Source: Sphaerochaeta sp.
Lineage (GTDB): Bacteria; Spirochaetota; Spirochaetia; Sphaerochaetales; Sphaerochaetaceae
Direction of reading: 5' to 3'
Assembly: GCA_016342655.1 (NCBI GenBank)
Contig: JAEINL010000028.1
Location: forward strand, 1-44,518
Length of the DNA: 44,518 nucleotides
The notes beneath the pieces were generated by a model that did not search any database, had not been told where the DNA came from, and saw only the letters and a list, made by a program, of their open reading frames with translations. Made by a program: the position numbers and the translations under genes. Position 1 is the stretch's first letter. Each line of letters starts with the position of its first letter. Shown here one piece after another: positions 35,540-44,486 of this stretch.

Positions 35540-36415
35540 ATGAAACACATAGAGCTCTTGGCGACAAAGGCATTGCTTGAAGAGGTGCTCACCACACCCA
35601 AGCCCGGTCTGGTGAACCGTCTGGGCAGTGGGGGCCATACCGATATGGATTACCATACCTTTGAGAAGAGTGCCTATGCCTTGGAACCCTATTTTGGAAT
35701 GATGGCAGAACAGGGAGCCAAATGGAAAGGCTCTTTGCCCGGCTTGTTCAGAGAGGTGCGCAAGATAGGCCTTGAAGCTGAAGGTGCGATGTTCTCTGCA
35801 ACCAGGGGCGTGAATACCCATAAGGGTATGCTTTTCAGTGTAGGCATCCTTTGTGCAGCCTCTGGGTATGCAACATCCCAGTACAACTCTACGGATGCTG
35901 ATTTGCTCTGTTCGTTGGCAACAGACATGACAAAGCACACCCTAGAAGAAGAATTTAGACAGATCCTCAACACAACCAACAGGACCCATGGTGAAGAACT
36001 GTATGCAAAGCAAGGCATCAGAGGGATCCGCGGTGAGGTGATCGATGGCTTTGTATCCGTGAGAAATCTGTCCCTTCCCTGGTATAGGGAATACCTGAGA
36101 CAAGGCCGTGATCCCAATCTTGCACGCCTTCAGGTGCTGCTTGCCCTAATGGCGAATGTTACCGACACCAATGTACTCTACCGTCATGATGCAAAGACCC
36201 TCGCGTATGTACAGCAAAGCGCCCGGAATATCCTTCTGCAAGGTGGAGCCTTCGCAGAAGATGGCATGAAGCTTATCGAAGAGTTGGATAGGGTTTTCAC
36301 AGAGAGAAGGATCAGCTGTGGTGGGTGTGCAGACCTTTTGGGTGTCACAATATTCCTCAATGATCTCTCTCTCCTTGGTACGGAAGTGTCTGCTGCAAGG
36401 GTTGTGAACTGGTAG
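35540..36415 (+). CDS. citG: Triphosphoribosyl-dephospho-CoA synthase
   Basis: A 291-residue CitG that makes the precursor of the citrate lyase prosthetic group from ATP and dephospho-CoA. Family marks are TTPKPGLVNRLGSGGHTDMD at residues about 17-36, TRGVNTHKGMLFSVG, and the late Cys-Gly pair SCGGCADLLG. Here CitX and CitG are separate proteins, unlike species with a CitXG fusion. No strong terminator was noticed between it and the convergent gene, 45 bases away. Confidence 0.93.
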   Translation: MKHIELLATKALLEEVLTTPKPGLVNRLGSGGHTDMDYHTFEKSAYALEPYFGMMAEQGAKWKGSLPGLFREVRKIGLEAEGAMFSATRGVNTHKGMLFSVGILCAASGYATSQYNSTDADLLCSLATDMTKHTLEEEFRQILNTTNRTHGEELYAKQGIRGIRGEVIDGFVSVRNLSLPWYREYLRQGRDPNLARLQVLLALMANVTDTNVLYRHDAKTLAYVQQSARNILLQGGAFAEDGMKLIEELDRVFTERRISCGGCADLLGVTIFLNDLSLLGTEVSAARVVNW

Positions 36416-36460
36416 TGTGACAAAGCGAATTCTGTTTGTATTCACCCTACCTGTGAGCCT

Positions 36461-38197
36461 CTAGAGCTCTGCCCATACCAACGTCCAGAAAGATTGCAAA
36501 GGTATGGATATTTCACCAGAAGGTCCCCGAATACCTGTTGTTTCTTTCCACTCCAAGGGATGGGCCTTCCCATCGTCCATTTCAGGGGAGGCTGTGAATA
36601 CGTTCATTGCTCGTGAGTAGAGGGGGATTTGTATGGTGACGGATACTCCTCCTTTGAAAGGATTCTTCCCTTCATTCCACCGAACATTGTCCTGATCCAA
36701 AAGATTGAGCACATTGATGACAATCCGCTTCTTGTCCATGTGGACGATAGGCCATAGCGTATTGGGTTGCCCATCACAAGAAACCCTCGTCATAGGAGCT
36801 TTTCCCCCCTCTTCATGGATACAGAAGGAAAATTCACGGTTTTCACCGGTTGCAAAGCTCTCTGTTATATCAACAAGAGACGAACCATAGAGCAATTCTC
36901 CATAGTGGACTGAAAAGTCGGTGTATTGGGTGAGTACTCTTCTGTCGCTGGGCTTGAGAATTGTATGATCCACATAATATGGCTGGGTAAGGATGCCCCC
37001 ATCCTCTCCAAAGAGCAGTAAGGTGGCCCCATGAGCATAGGCCGTAGCCATAAGGAGACAGGTTGAAGCCAAAGCACGGGAAGAATCTTGGGTATCCACC
37101 TCCTTGTAGGAAAGGGAATAGGCTGCAAATATACGTGGTTTCTTGAACCTCTGATGTGCAAGAGCCAATTGCCTTAGGTGTCTGTATTCTGTATGGGGAT
37201 CCCATACTTCTAGGTAAATCGCCTCCTGTGAGCAGGTGGCTGTGAGATCCGATGGCCAGCCTCCTACGTTATTGAAGATGTTTCGGCTCGTGTTCTTTGC
37301 CCAGTCATCAATCAAAGAAACGAATTCCTTCTCAAGGTATACCCTCTTGCCTGCATAGTCGAATGCAATCTTAGGATACCCATAGGTATCCATGTGGATG
37401 CCATCGAAGCGGAGGGCTTTGATGGCATCTGCATATTGCGCGTAGAGACGATTTCTCCAAGGATTCCCCGCAGTAACGTTCATGATAAAGAATCGTCTGA
37501 TCAGGTCAATTGGCCTTTGGTTGATATCATACAGACCCTGCTCGGGATGGCCTTCCAGGTATTCCTGGGAGGCTGCATACACAGCCCCGTAGGCAAGAGC
37601 ATGTATTGCTCTGGTGTGCAGTAAGGAGATAGCGGCCTGTACCGTATTGATGTCTATAGATTTCCCCATAAGGTCAGTAAAACAGCCACCCTCAATTTCA
37701 TCGTCTTCTGGTATGTACTTGTGCGGTCTGTAGGACCAATCATAGAATTGGACATGCGTGCAGTGTTGTTGTAAGAGGAAATCAACACTGGATTCTCTGG
37801 TTGGCAGGTCTCTGCTGGCGAAATTGCACAGGAACCCATACCGTACGGTATGTATCCCTAGATCAATTGCTGTTTTGGCTTGGGCAGAGTGTCCTTCTGA
37901 GGTGATGACTGAAAGGAACAGGCCCAATCCAGCTTGCTGGCCTTCTGGGTTAATCTGCGAGGGCAAGGCGATGCTATGTTCGAAACGAACTATGGTAGAG
38001 CCTTCTGAAGCACTAAGGTATGTTTTCCAATGTGGTGTTAGTAGCTCATGACCGAGACGGTCAATGCAAAGAACAAAAGAACAGAGATCAGGAGAGGACC
38101 CGATGCCAGACACCTCTATCATCAAAGGAATGGATTTGTCATCAGAAGATAGACGGGGTATGAGAGGCCAGAAGTGAAGTTGTAGGTTGTTGCCCAT
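36461..38197 (-). CDS. GH66 family glycosidase (dextranase/isomaltodextrin-processing), no signal peptide
   Basis: A 578-residue glycosidase of family GH66. VRYGFLCNFASRD, YDWSYRPHKYI, the nucleophile D270 in FDGIHMDTYGYPK and the acid/base E330 in AIYLEVWDP match the GH66 pattern, which in known members cleaves or rearranges alpha-1,6-glucans. It is much shorter than secreted dextranases and begins without any hydrophobic leader, so it should act inside the cell on imported oligosaccharides. AAAGGA stands nine bases before the ATG. It is the last gene of the LacI-controlled sugar unit. Confidence 0.85.
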   Translation of the reverse strand: MGNNLQLHFWPLIPRLSSDDKSIPLMIEVSGIGSSPDLCSFVLCIDRLGHELLTPHWKTYLSASEGSTIVRFEHSIALPSQINPEGQQAGLGLFLSVITSEGHSAQAKTAIDLGIHTVRYGFLCNFASRDLPTRESSVDFLLQQHCTHVQFYDWSYRPHKYIPEDDEIEGGCFTDLMGKSIDINTVQAAISLLHTRAIHALAYGAVYAASQEYLEGHPEQGLYDINQRPIDLIRRFFIMNVTAGNPWRNRLYAQYADAIKALRFDGIHMDTYGYPKIAFDYAGKRVYLEKEFVSLIDDWAKNTSRNIFNNVGGWPSDLTATCSQEAIYLEVWDPHTEYRHLRQLALAHQRFKKPRIFAAYSLSYKEVDTQDSSRALASTCLLMATAYAHGATLLLFGEDGGILTQPYYVDHTILKPSDRRVLTQYTDFSVHYGELLYGSSLVDITESFATGENREFSFCIHEEGGKAPMTRVSCDGQPNTLWPIVHMDKKRIVINVLNLLDQDNVRWNEGKNPFKGGVSVTIQIPLYSRAMNVFTASPEMDDGKAHPLEWKETTGIRGPSGEISIPLQSFWTLVWAEL

Positions 38198-38202
38198 AAG
38201 AA

Positions 38203-39030
38203 TTATCCTTTAATTGATCCGGTTGTGATCCCAGAGATAAAAAACTTTTGGAAAAATAGGAACATGAGCACAGCAGGAAGTAACCCTAAGGTGGCTGCCG
38301 CTGCCATAAGGGGCCAGTTAGCTCCATATTGTTGGAAGAAGAGGGATATTGCCAAGGGAATGTTCCGATGGGCTTTGTCCTGTAAGAAGAATACTGCCTG
38401 TGCATAGTTATTCCACATGCCGACTCCCTGCAATATGACAACAGAGGAGGTGACCGGACCGAGTAGGGGCATGGTAATTCTCCAGAAAGCGCCAAACCAA
38501 GAACACCCGTCAATGATTGCAGACTCTTCAAGGGCGATGGGGATGGAGCGTATGAAAGCTGAATAGAGAAAGACGGAGAACGGTAAGGCGTTTGTGGCCA
38601 TGACAAAGATCATTGCCCAATAGGTGTTGATCCCACGCAGTCGGATGAGCAGCGTATAGAGCGGCACCGTATTGATGATGCCTGGAATCATCATGCAGGC
38701 AAGAAGTATGGCAAATGTGATTTTATTGAGTACAGAGGGGAAACGTGCGATCGTATAGCCTGCCATAGCGGAAAGAACTATCAGAACTACAATCCCTCCT
38801 CCGGTCATGATGATGCTATTGCTCATCGCCTTCCCCAGGTCCCCAGCTTTCCAGGCCTTCGGGAAGTTTGACCAGTTAAAATCAGGAATCAGACGGATGG
38901 AAGAAAGACCCCCTTCCTGATTCTTCAAGGCTAGGACGAATAGGAAGAAAAAGGGTATTAGTGCCAGCAGAGCGATGACCAAGACAACAGGGTAGAGAGG
39001 GTAGGTAAGGGCGTCTCGTTTTTTCATCAT
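38203..39030 (-). CDS. ABC sugar transporter permease (MalG type)
   Basis: A 275-residue permease with six helices. The EAA loop EESAIIDGCSWFGAFWRITMP contacts the ATPase. The first of two adjacent ATGs (39028-39030) overlaps the upstream permease stop and has AAGGAG five bases before it. The open frame extends further upstream but reads as part of the other gene's tail in a different frame. The protein ends ITTGSIKG, the standard MalG-type C-terminus. Confidence 0.93.
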   Translation of the reverse strand: MMKKRDALTYPLYPVVLVIALLALIPFFFLFVLALKNQEGGLSSIRLIPDFNWSNFPKAWKAGDLGKAMSNSIIMTGGGIVVLIVLSAMAGYTIARFPSVLNKITFAILLACMMIPGIINTVPLYTLLIRLRGINTYWAMIFVMATNALPFSVFLYSAFIRSIPIALEESAIIDGCSWFGAFWRITMPLLGPVTSSVVILQGVGMWNNYAQAVFFLQDKAHRNIPLAISLFFQQYGANWPLMAAAATLGLLPAVLMFLFFQKFFISGITTGSIKG

Positions 39031-39923
39031 GCCTTCTCCTTTGCATTGAAGAACTGTAGGGAGAAAAGGACTGGGATCAGGATGATGAGAAAGAGGATCA
39101 GGGCAACGGCAGTGGAGTATCCTGTCTTGTTCCCGTAACACATTCTCATGATGTATATGCTCAGTGATTCAGTATCGTAGCCGGGGCCCCCATCTGTAAG
39201 GGCAAGTATTGCATCAAAGACTGAAAGGGATCCGATAATATTGGTGATCACATTAATCTTTAGGGCAGGGGTAAGCTGGGGTAACACTATAAACCTGAAT
39301 ATATTCCCCCTTGATGCCCCTTCTAATTCAGCAGCTTCAAAATGTTCAATAGGTATTGCCTGTAGGCCAGCAAGATAGATTATCATAGTCATCCCAGCGT
39401 ATTGCCAGACATTGACCAGGACTATGACAAGCATAGCGCTTGATCCAGACAACATCCAGTTTGAAGTGCCTTCATACCCGGTCTGTTGCATAAGGATTGC
39501 CAGAAGACCACGCCTGGGTTGGAGCAGAAGATACCAGATTGACCCCATGATCATAGGGCTTATCACCGCCGGCAAATATAGCAGAGATCGAACAGTTGTC
39601 CGGGCCTTGAATGTGCGGTTTAGCAAGAGGGCTAAAAGAAGTCCAGCTATGTTTAGTAGAGGGGCACTCCCTAGGGCGAAAAGTACGGTGTTCCGGATGT
39701 CCCTCAAGGCCCTGCTATCTTGGAAAAACTCCTTGTAATTGGCCAGGCCTATAAACTTTGGAGTGGAGAAACCATCCCAAGCTGTAAAACTGGTCCATAC
39801 CCCCCTTGAGAGGGGGTATAGAAAGAATAGTGAGAACAACACCAGGGCTGGCACCGCCATATAGCGATGCCAAGACCCTGTATTGGGATGCAAAAGGCGA
39901 TGCTCTCTAGTTGCTGGTAGCAT
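39027..39923 (-). CDS. ABC sugar transporter permease (MalF type)
   Basis: A 298-residue permease with six helices. FFLYPLSRGVWTSFTAWDGF marks helix 1, and the EAA loop is EAAELEGASRGNIFRFIVLPQL. The chosen ATG (39921-39923) overlaps the end of the binding-protein gene by 17 bases and has GGGA eight bases upstream; an ATG at 39860 just before helix 1 is an alternative. It forms the channel with the next permease. No ATPase gene is in the unit, so a shared MsmK-type ATPase must be encoded elsewhere. Confidence 0.9.
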   Translation of the reverse strand: MLPATREHRLLHPNTGSWHRYMAVPALVLFSLFFLYPLSRGVWTSFTAWDGFSTPKFIGLANYKEFFQDSRALRDIRNTVLFALGSAPLLNIAGLLLALLLNRTFKARTTVRSLLYLPAVISPMIMGSIWYLLLQPRRGLLAILMQQTGYEGTSNWMLSGSSAMLVIVLVNVWQYAGMTMIIYLAGLQAIPIEHFEAAELEGASRGNIFRFIVLPQLTPALKINVITNIIGSLSVFDAILALTDGGPGYDTESLSIYIMRMCYGNKTGYSTAVALILFLIILIPVLFSLQFFNAKEKA

Positions 39924-41187
39924 ATGCACTGTCCCAAATCTTTTGATACTCTTTTGCGAACTGTGCAGGAGAAGCATAGTCACCGTGCAGCAATTTCTGG
40001 ATGAGCCTTCCTGTGTCATCTACAGAGAGTCCTGAAGGTGCTTCTGTGGAGAAGTTGATGTTTACATAGCTGTTGACAAGTCTGGTCGCATCATCCTTGA
40101 TCGGACTCCAATTTGCCTCTACATCAATGAAGGAAGAGGGGATGCCTCTGGTCTCACTGAAAGACTTCTGCACTTCCGGCTGGAAGAGATACTCCAAGAA
40201 AGCAAAGACTGCATCAGGAGACTGTGTTGTTGCAGAGACAGCATACACTGAATCCTCAGCACAAAGAACCATGGATTTGAGTCCATCGACTACAGAGGGG
40301 AAGGGTCCGAACCCGATATTGGTTTCCATCTTTGGGTTCAACTTGATGATATCTCCGACGACCCACATGCCTTGGTTGATCATGGCGGCTTCACCGCTGG
40401 CAAAGGCTTCCTTCTGATTGTCGTACGTCGCTGTGATGGCATCGGCATTGATCAGATGCTTGTCCCTCAGTTCTAGCAGCGCCTTGGCAAAATTTTCCAT
40501 AATTCCATTGGGTGCGTCCCACCTGACAGCATTATCCAAAAAGGCTTGTCTAGAACCAGGTATGCCCAGTTGTTGTTTTGCAACTCCATGGGCCCAGAAT
40601 TCAATCAGATGCCCAAGGGTCCACGAATCCTTTCCTCCAAGGAACAGGGGCGTCTTGTTGGGGTAGGCTCTTTTGATAGCCTCAAGGTTGGCAACGAATT
40701 CCTTCCAGTTCTGGGCATCTTTGAGGCCAAGCTCCGAAAAAAGCTGCTTGTTGTAGAAAAGACCTCCCATGGTGATGTTGGTTGCGACCTTATATTGTTT
40801 CCCCGTTTTGAGATCAGTGCACAGGTCCTTTACCGAAGGAAGGATGCGATCCCAGAAGGGTTGGTCCGAAAGGTCCATGTACAAACCATTGTCAATGAAA
40901 TCCTGGGTAACTACAGTGGATACATCAGGAACTTGCCCAGAAGCTATTTTTACTTTTATGACATTTGAGGCATCCTTCTGGAATTCGTACTCCACCTTGA
41001 TAGAAGGATTAAGCTTTTCGAAATTTTCAACTTGTTGTGTATCCCATTCGACTGTTTCAACCCTACCTGAGAAATAGCTGATGTTGTCTTGTGTTCCCTT
41101 TGCGCCTTGGGCCCCTAAGGGAAGCAAAATCACCACGAGCAGTGTTATCAGAACCGCCAACTTACCTAGGTACGTTTTCTTTTTCAT
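39907..41187 (-). CDS. ABC sugar transporter substrate-binding protein
   Basis: A 426-residue extracytoplasmic solute-binding protein of family 1. Residues 1-28 form a signal peptide (KKK head, LAVLITLLVVILLPLGAQG). The mature part has the family's YFSGRVETVEWDTQQVENFEKLNP start, QVPDVSTVVTQDF and GEAAMINQGMWVVGDI. No lipobox cysteine is seen. AAAGGAG precedes the ATG, which lies 26 bases inside the end of the GH15 gene, so the two are coupled. The sugar is probably an isomalto-oligosaccharide, judged from the flanking glycosidases. Confidence 0.92.
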   Translation of the reverse strand: MKKKTYLGKLAVLITLLVVILLPLGAQGAKGTQDNISYFSGRVETVEWDTQQVENFEKLNPSIKVEYEFQKDASNVIKVKIASGQVPDVSTVVTQDFIDNGLYMDLSDQPFWDRILPSVKDLCTDLKTGKQYKVATNITMGGLFYNKQLFSELGLKDAQNWKEFVANLEAIKRAYPNKTPLFLGGKDSWTLGHLIEFWAHGVAKQQLGIPGSRQAFLDNAVRWDAPNGIMENFAKALLELRDKHLINADAITATYDNQKEAFASGEAAMINQGMWVVGDIIKLNPKMETNIGFGPFPSVVDGLKSMVLCAEDSVYAVSATTQSPDAVFAFLEYLFQPEVQKSFSETRGIPSSFIDVEANWSPIKDDATRLVNSYVNINFSTEAPSGLSVDDTGRLIQKLLHGDYASPAQFAKEYQKIWDSAYATSN

Positions 41188-42310
41188 ACTTCTTCTCTCC
41201 TTTTGAATTATACTGCAAAATCTTGAAATGTAAGATTAAAAACATGGCATGTGACCATAACAACGGACAAGCAATAGCTCCCCAACGTTCTTCCCATGGT
41301 GAAATCATCGAGTTGTTGTTGGTAAAAGTCGTGACTTGTTCTGGCAAATGGCCTAGATGGTCGCCTTGGGCTACAATCCAGCCAAGAAGGTTTTCTGCCT
41401 CTTCCAAGCGGTCTGTCTCAACGTAATGCCATCCCAAAAACCCAGAAAGAGGCAACCAAAGGCCTCCACCGTAATACGTATCCTCTGTATATCTCTGCGT
41501 ACCTCCTTTGTGTAACAAACCCGCTTCGATCAGGTCTATTGTCTTTTCCATGAATGGATGCTTCGATTCAAACACGTGATAGGGAGTGGAAAGCCAAACA
41601 AGACTGGAATCAACAAATGAACTGCCTATGAACTTTGGGAAATAGCCTTCTTTTTCAGCATGAGCAAGAATATAGGTGCGGATAGCAGTTTCTGTAGTGC
41701 AGGCTGTTTCCTTTTCTTCTCTTTCCAGATAAGGGGCAATGGCACGTAGCCCTCCAGCAAGACAGGCAAGGGTTGATACATGATGCTTGTCAGGGAACTC
41801 CTCCCAACAATCACTTGAGGGTAATTTCCAGACGAGCACAATGTATTGAACCGTAAGGGAGACTGCCTTTTCCCATTCTAAAGGGATTGTTTGTCTGTTT
41901 GTGGCTTCCAGGTATTGGGTTACCAGCCAGAGAAAAGATCCGTAGCCATCTGGTTGGTAGTTTGGCCAATCTGTCTGGTCATCTTCGCCCTCAAGGGAAA
42001 AGCGGGCTCCCAACAAGTCACGGTCCTCCAATGGGGAATTCTGCAAGATCAGAATTGCTAGCCTTTTGATCTTCTCTTCATTTTTCTCGAGTATCTGAGC
42101 AGCCCAGGAGATATACCGTTCTGTCGATTCGGTCTCATGTGCGAGTAGCAGGCTATATGCTATATAGGCACTATCGCGTAACCAGCAGTACATATATTGG
42201 CTAAAATGAGGGCCAGCAACGAAACTCCCAGACGGATGCTGGTGAGTAAGCAAAAGATCAATACTATCTTTTTGCATGGTAAGAAGTCTGTCCCTGTCGA
42301 ACTGTTTCAT
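41162..42310 (-). CDS. GH15 family glucosidase (isomaltose glucohydrolase-like)
   Basis: A 382-residue cytoplasmic glycosidase. The GH15 marks are YMYCWLRDSAYIAYSLL (about 39-55), the general acid E170 in DCWEEFPDKHH, and the base E324 in GHLPEQVT, followed by GAIACPLLWSHAMFL. The acid-to-base distance (154 residues) and the short single-domain length are like bacterial isomaltose glucohydrolases and unlike starch glucoamylases. It would clip glucose from isomaltose-type sugars. GGAGG precedes the ATG by five bases, and a LacI-type operator lies 30 bases upstream. Confidence 0.82.
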   Translation of the reverse strand: MKQFDRDRLLTMQKDSIDLLLTHQHPSGSFVAGPHFSQYMYCWLRDSAYIAYSLLLAHETESTERYISWAAQILEKNEEKIKRLAILILQNSPLEDRDLLGARFSLEGEDDQTDWPNYQPDGYGSFLWLVTQYLEATNRQTIPLEWEKAVSLTVQYIVLVWKLPSSDCWEEFPDKHHVSTLACLAGGLRAIAPYLEREEKETACTTETAIRTYILAHAEKEGYFPKFIGSSFVDSSLVWLSTPYHVFESKHPFMEKTIDLIEAGLLHKGGTQRYTEDTYYGGGLWLPLSGFLGWHYVETDRLEEAENLLGWIVAQGDHLGHLPEQVTTFTNNNSMISPWEERWGAIACPLLWSHAMFLILHFKILQYNSKGEKKYEKENVPR

Positions 42311-42339
42311 GAATCCTCCGATATATCTTCAAATCATCT

Positions 42340-42357
42340 AACGTAAGCGTTTACGTA
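42340..42357. promoter_or_regulatory. LacI-type operator before the GH15 gene
   Basis: AACGTAAGCGTTTACGTA differs from the perfect palindrome at 43393 in only two of 18 positions and keeps the central CG typical of LacI-family sites. It sits in the 62-base gap between lacI and the GH15 gene, near a possible weak promoter (TTGCGA at 42361-42366 and TTAGAT at 42336-42341 on the minus strand, 19 bases apart). Confidence 0.75.
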
Positions 42358-42372
42358 ACATCGCAAAAAAAC

Positions 42373-43368
42373 TCATTTTCTTATATCCCTAACAGAATCT
42401 CTCTCTTTGACAGAGTGAGGCAGTATGATCTGCTGTTCCCTTTGATTTTCTGCTAGTAGCTTCATAGAGACTGTTCCAAGTTCCTCAATTCCCTGATGAA
42501 TGGTAGTCAGGGCAGGATAAGCGATCTGGGCATCAAGGGTATTGTCATATCCAATGATAGAGATTTGGTCAGGAACACGTATCCCATTCTTGTGCATCCA
42601 TGTCAGGGCCCCTAAGGCCATTTCATCACTGGTGGCAAATACAGCTGTTATGTCGGGATGGGCTTTGTAGAGTTTCTCCATTGCCTCTATCCCGCTAACG
42701 TAATGGAAGTCCCCATATGCTATGAGGGTCGGGTCTTGAGGGATGCCAGAAAGGGAAAGGGCTTTCTGGTACCCTTCAATTCTTGGTTTACCTGCTATCT
42801 GATCATCAGGGGATCCTGTGATCAACCCAATTTTAGCATGTCCCTTGTCGATCAGGTATTTTGTGGCGGTTTCCGCAGCTGCCTTGTCATCAATTTTAAC
42901 AGAGGAAAAAGGGAAGGACTTTCTGTTCGTAGCAACTAGGACAACGGGAATTCCCAAGTCCCTAAGGTATTCGCCATACTCATCAGTGAGCCACTCACTG
43001 ATGAAGAGAATCCCATCTACCCGTTGTTCCCTGAGGGTTTTTAAATATTCCATGGTCCTTGCACCATCTCGGTCTGTATTACAGACAATTACACTTTTTC
43101 CCTTACTCTGAGCTATCCTCTCGATCCCGCGTAACAATTCATTAGAGAAACGGCTGGTAACACAAGGGAGTAGCACTCCTATCACATCAGTCTTATTGTT
43201 GGCGAGGCTCCTTGCCATGGCATTAGGGGAATAGCCAAGCTCTTCAATGACTTTCTCAACGTGCATACGTGTCTTTTCTGAGTAACCAGGAAGTTTGTTG
43301 ATGATCCGTGAGACTGTGGCTATGGATACTCCTGCTTTTTTGGCCACTTCTTGAATAGTTACGGACAT
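42373..43368 (-). CDS. LacI-family transcriptional repressor
   Basis: A 331-residue regulator. The helix-turn-helix is at the very start (VTIQEVAKKAGVSIATVSRIINKLPGYSEKT), then the hinge helix ARSLANNKTDVIGVLLP and a ribose-binding-like sensor domain (GILFISEWL, IGLITGSPDD, GIRVPDQISIIGYDN). The ATG at 43366-43368 is chosen because it places the HTH at residue 3; AAGGAA lies ten bases before it. It is expected to repress the isomalto-oligosaccharide genes, and itself, through the two matching palindromes. The inducing sugar is inferred. Confidence 0.92.
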   Translation of the reverse strand: MSVTIQEVAKKAGVSIATVSRIINKLPGYSEKTRMHVEKVIEELGYSPNAMARSLANNKTDVIGVLLPCVTSRFSNELLRGIERIAQSKGKSVIVCNTDRDGARTMEYLKTLREQRVDGILFISEWLTDEYGEYLRDLGIPVVLVATNRKSFPFSSVKIDDKAAAETATKYLIDKGHAKIGLITGSPDDQIAGKPRIEGYQKALSLSGIPQDPTLIAYGDFHYVSGIEAMEKLYKAHPDITAVFATSDEMALGALTWMHKNGIRVPDQISIIGYDNTLDAQIAYPALTTIHQGIEELGTVSMKLLAENQREQQIILPHSVKERDSVRDIRK

Positions 43369-43392
43369 ATCTTTGTACTTCCTTGTAGTAGT

Positions 43393-43410
43393 TACGTAAG
43401 CGCTTACGTA
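43393..43410. promoter_or_regulatory. Perfect LacI-type operator at the lacI promoter
   Basis: TACGTAAGCGCTTACGTA is a perfect 18-bp palindrome with central CG, just after the -10 box of the lacI promoter, so binding would give autorepression. Confidence 0.85.
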
Positions 43411-43414
43411 GTGT

Positions 43415-43442
43415 AGTATATACGGAATTTCCCTGTTGTCAA
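43415..43442 (-). promoter_or_regulatory. lacI promoter
   Basis: On the minus strand a perfect -35 TTGACA (43437-43442) and a near-perfect -10 TATACT (43415-43420) are 16 bases apart. The predicted start point falls at the edge of the operator. Confidence 0.75.
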
Positions 43443-43544
43443 GAATAAGAAACGGATATATCGATTTTACAGGTTGTTTTTTTGGAACAAGCAAGAAAAG
43501 AAAATATCAAAGATTGTACTGGGACAGGGGAGGCAGACAGCTAC

Positions 43545-43767
43545 CTATTTCCTCTTGAATGCTTTCATTCTGTGCAGCAATACTGTAACAGCGCCAAGTC
43601 CCAACAAGAGCTGGAAAACATCCCAGAACGTGCCTACCGAGGCTGTTGATAGGACTAGGGGTCTGGAAGGCAGGGATGAGTTGGTGTAGTTGCAGATAAG
43701 GGCTATGTAGAGGTTATTCGCTGCATGGATGCCTATGGAGGGGTCCTGAAGCGATTGACTATACCAA
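43545..43767 (-). pseudogene. C-terminal remnant of a CPBP (CAAX-like) membrane protease
   Basis: The minus strand reads QDPSIGIHAANNLYIALI, then a loop, then a membrane helix (FWDVFQLLLGLGAVTVLL) and a basic end FKRK before the stop at 43545-43547. GIHAANN is the last conserved His-x-x-Asn motif of CPBP-family intramembrane proteases. A stop codon lies in the same frame just upstream and no start is present, so only the tail of the gene survives. The rest of the 43369-43946 gap holds only the lacI promoter region and A+T-rich sequence. Confidence 0.65.
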
Positions 43768-43946
43768 TAGTCTTAAGGGATGAGACATACTTTGCTTTTT
43801 GAAAATCTAGGATGATGGGGGAATGATCATTTGTTTGGGGATCAAAAATAATTCAGTGAAGACTATAAGACCAAATGAGTTTTTATTGTTGTTCTACAAT
43901 ACTATGAAATATTGGCTATCAGAGACACAGCAAACAATGAGAAAAA

Positions 43947-44486
43947 ATGCAGTTATCAGGATATCATGCAACAACTATAAGCAACTATGAAGAAATAGCT
44001 AAACACGGGTTTAAAATCGGGAAAGGGCTAAGAGGAACAGGTGTATATTTTTGGGAGGATAACTGCGGGTATGGAATAAATTTGTCTATTGGGTGGTATA
44101 GTTTTTGCTATCGAAAAAAAACGTATGATACGTGTGAGAAAAAAGCGATGGCAGTGATAGAAGGATTTTTTGAACCTGAGGACGAGTTCTGTTTTTTGAA
44201 CATAGCGGACCGGGAAACAAGAGAAAAGATTTTTCACCTAGCAAAAAATAGAAAGATGGATATGCAGAATCGAGAAGGGTTGTATGCAATTTATGACTTA
44301 TTCTTTTGTCAGCTCGAGATTCTCACTGGTTACCGCTTGCAGGTAATAGAAACCACTGTGAATACTTTTGGGATACGTGACACCGACTTTCCTTCCCAAG
44401 TGTTAGGTCAGCCCTATTGCTATCTTGTAAGAGAACCGCGCATAATCTATAGTTCCCGAACTCTTTCGTACCACAGCTCCACATAG
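43947..44486 (+). CDS. Uncharacterised protein with ADP-ribosyltransferase-like N-terminus
   Basis: A 179-residue protein, A+T-rich and unlike its neighbours in codon use. The beginning SGYHATTISNYEEIAKHGF, then KGLRGTGVYFWEDN, resembles the His-x-Thr and Gly-x-Tyr segments of PARP-like/DUF3990-type ADP-ribosyltransferase folds, and a late Glu (IETTVNTFG) could complete such a site. No membrane segment or signal is visible. The ribosome binding site is poor. Its 3' end overlaps the end of a convergent gene. It might be a toxin or host-modifying enzyme gained by transfer, but function is unproven and no antitoxin is seen. Confidence 0.55.
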   Translation: MQLSGYHATTISNYEEIAKHGFKIGKGLRGTGVYFWEDNCGYGINLSIGWYSFCYRKKTYDTCEKKAMAVIEGFFEPEDEFCFLNIADRETREKIFHLAKNRKMDMQNREGLYAIYDLFFCQLEILTGYRLQVIETTVNTFGIRDTDFPSQVLGQPYCYLVREPRIIYSSRTLSYHSST

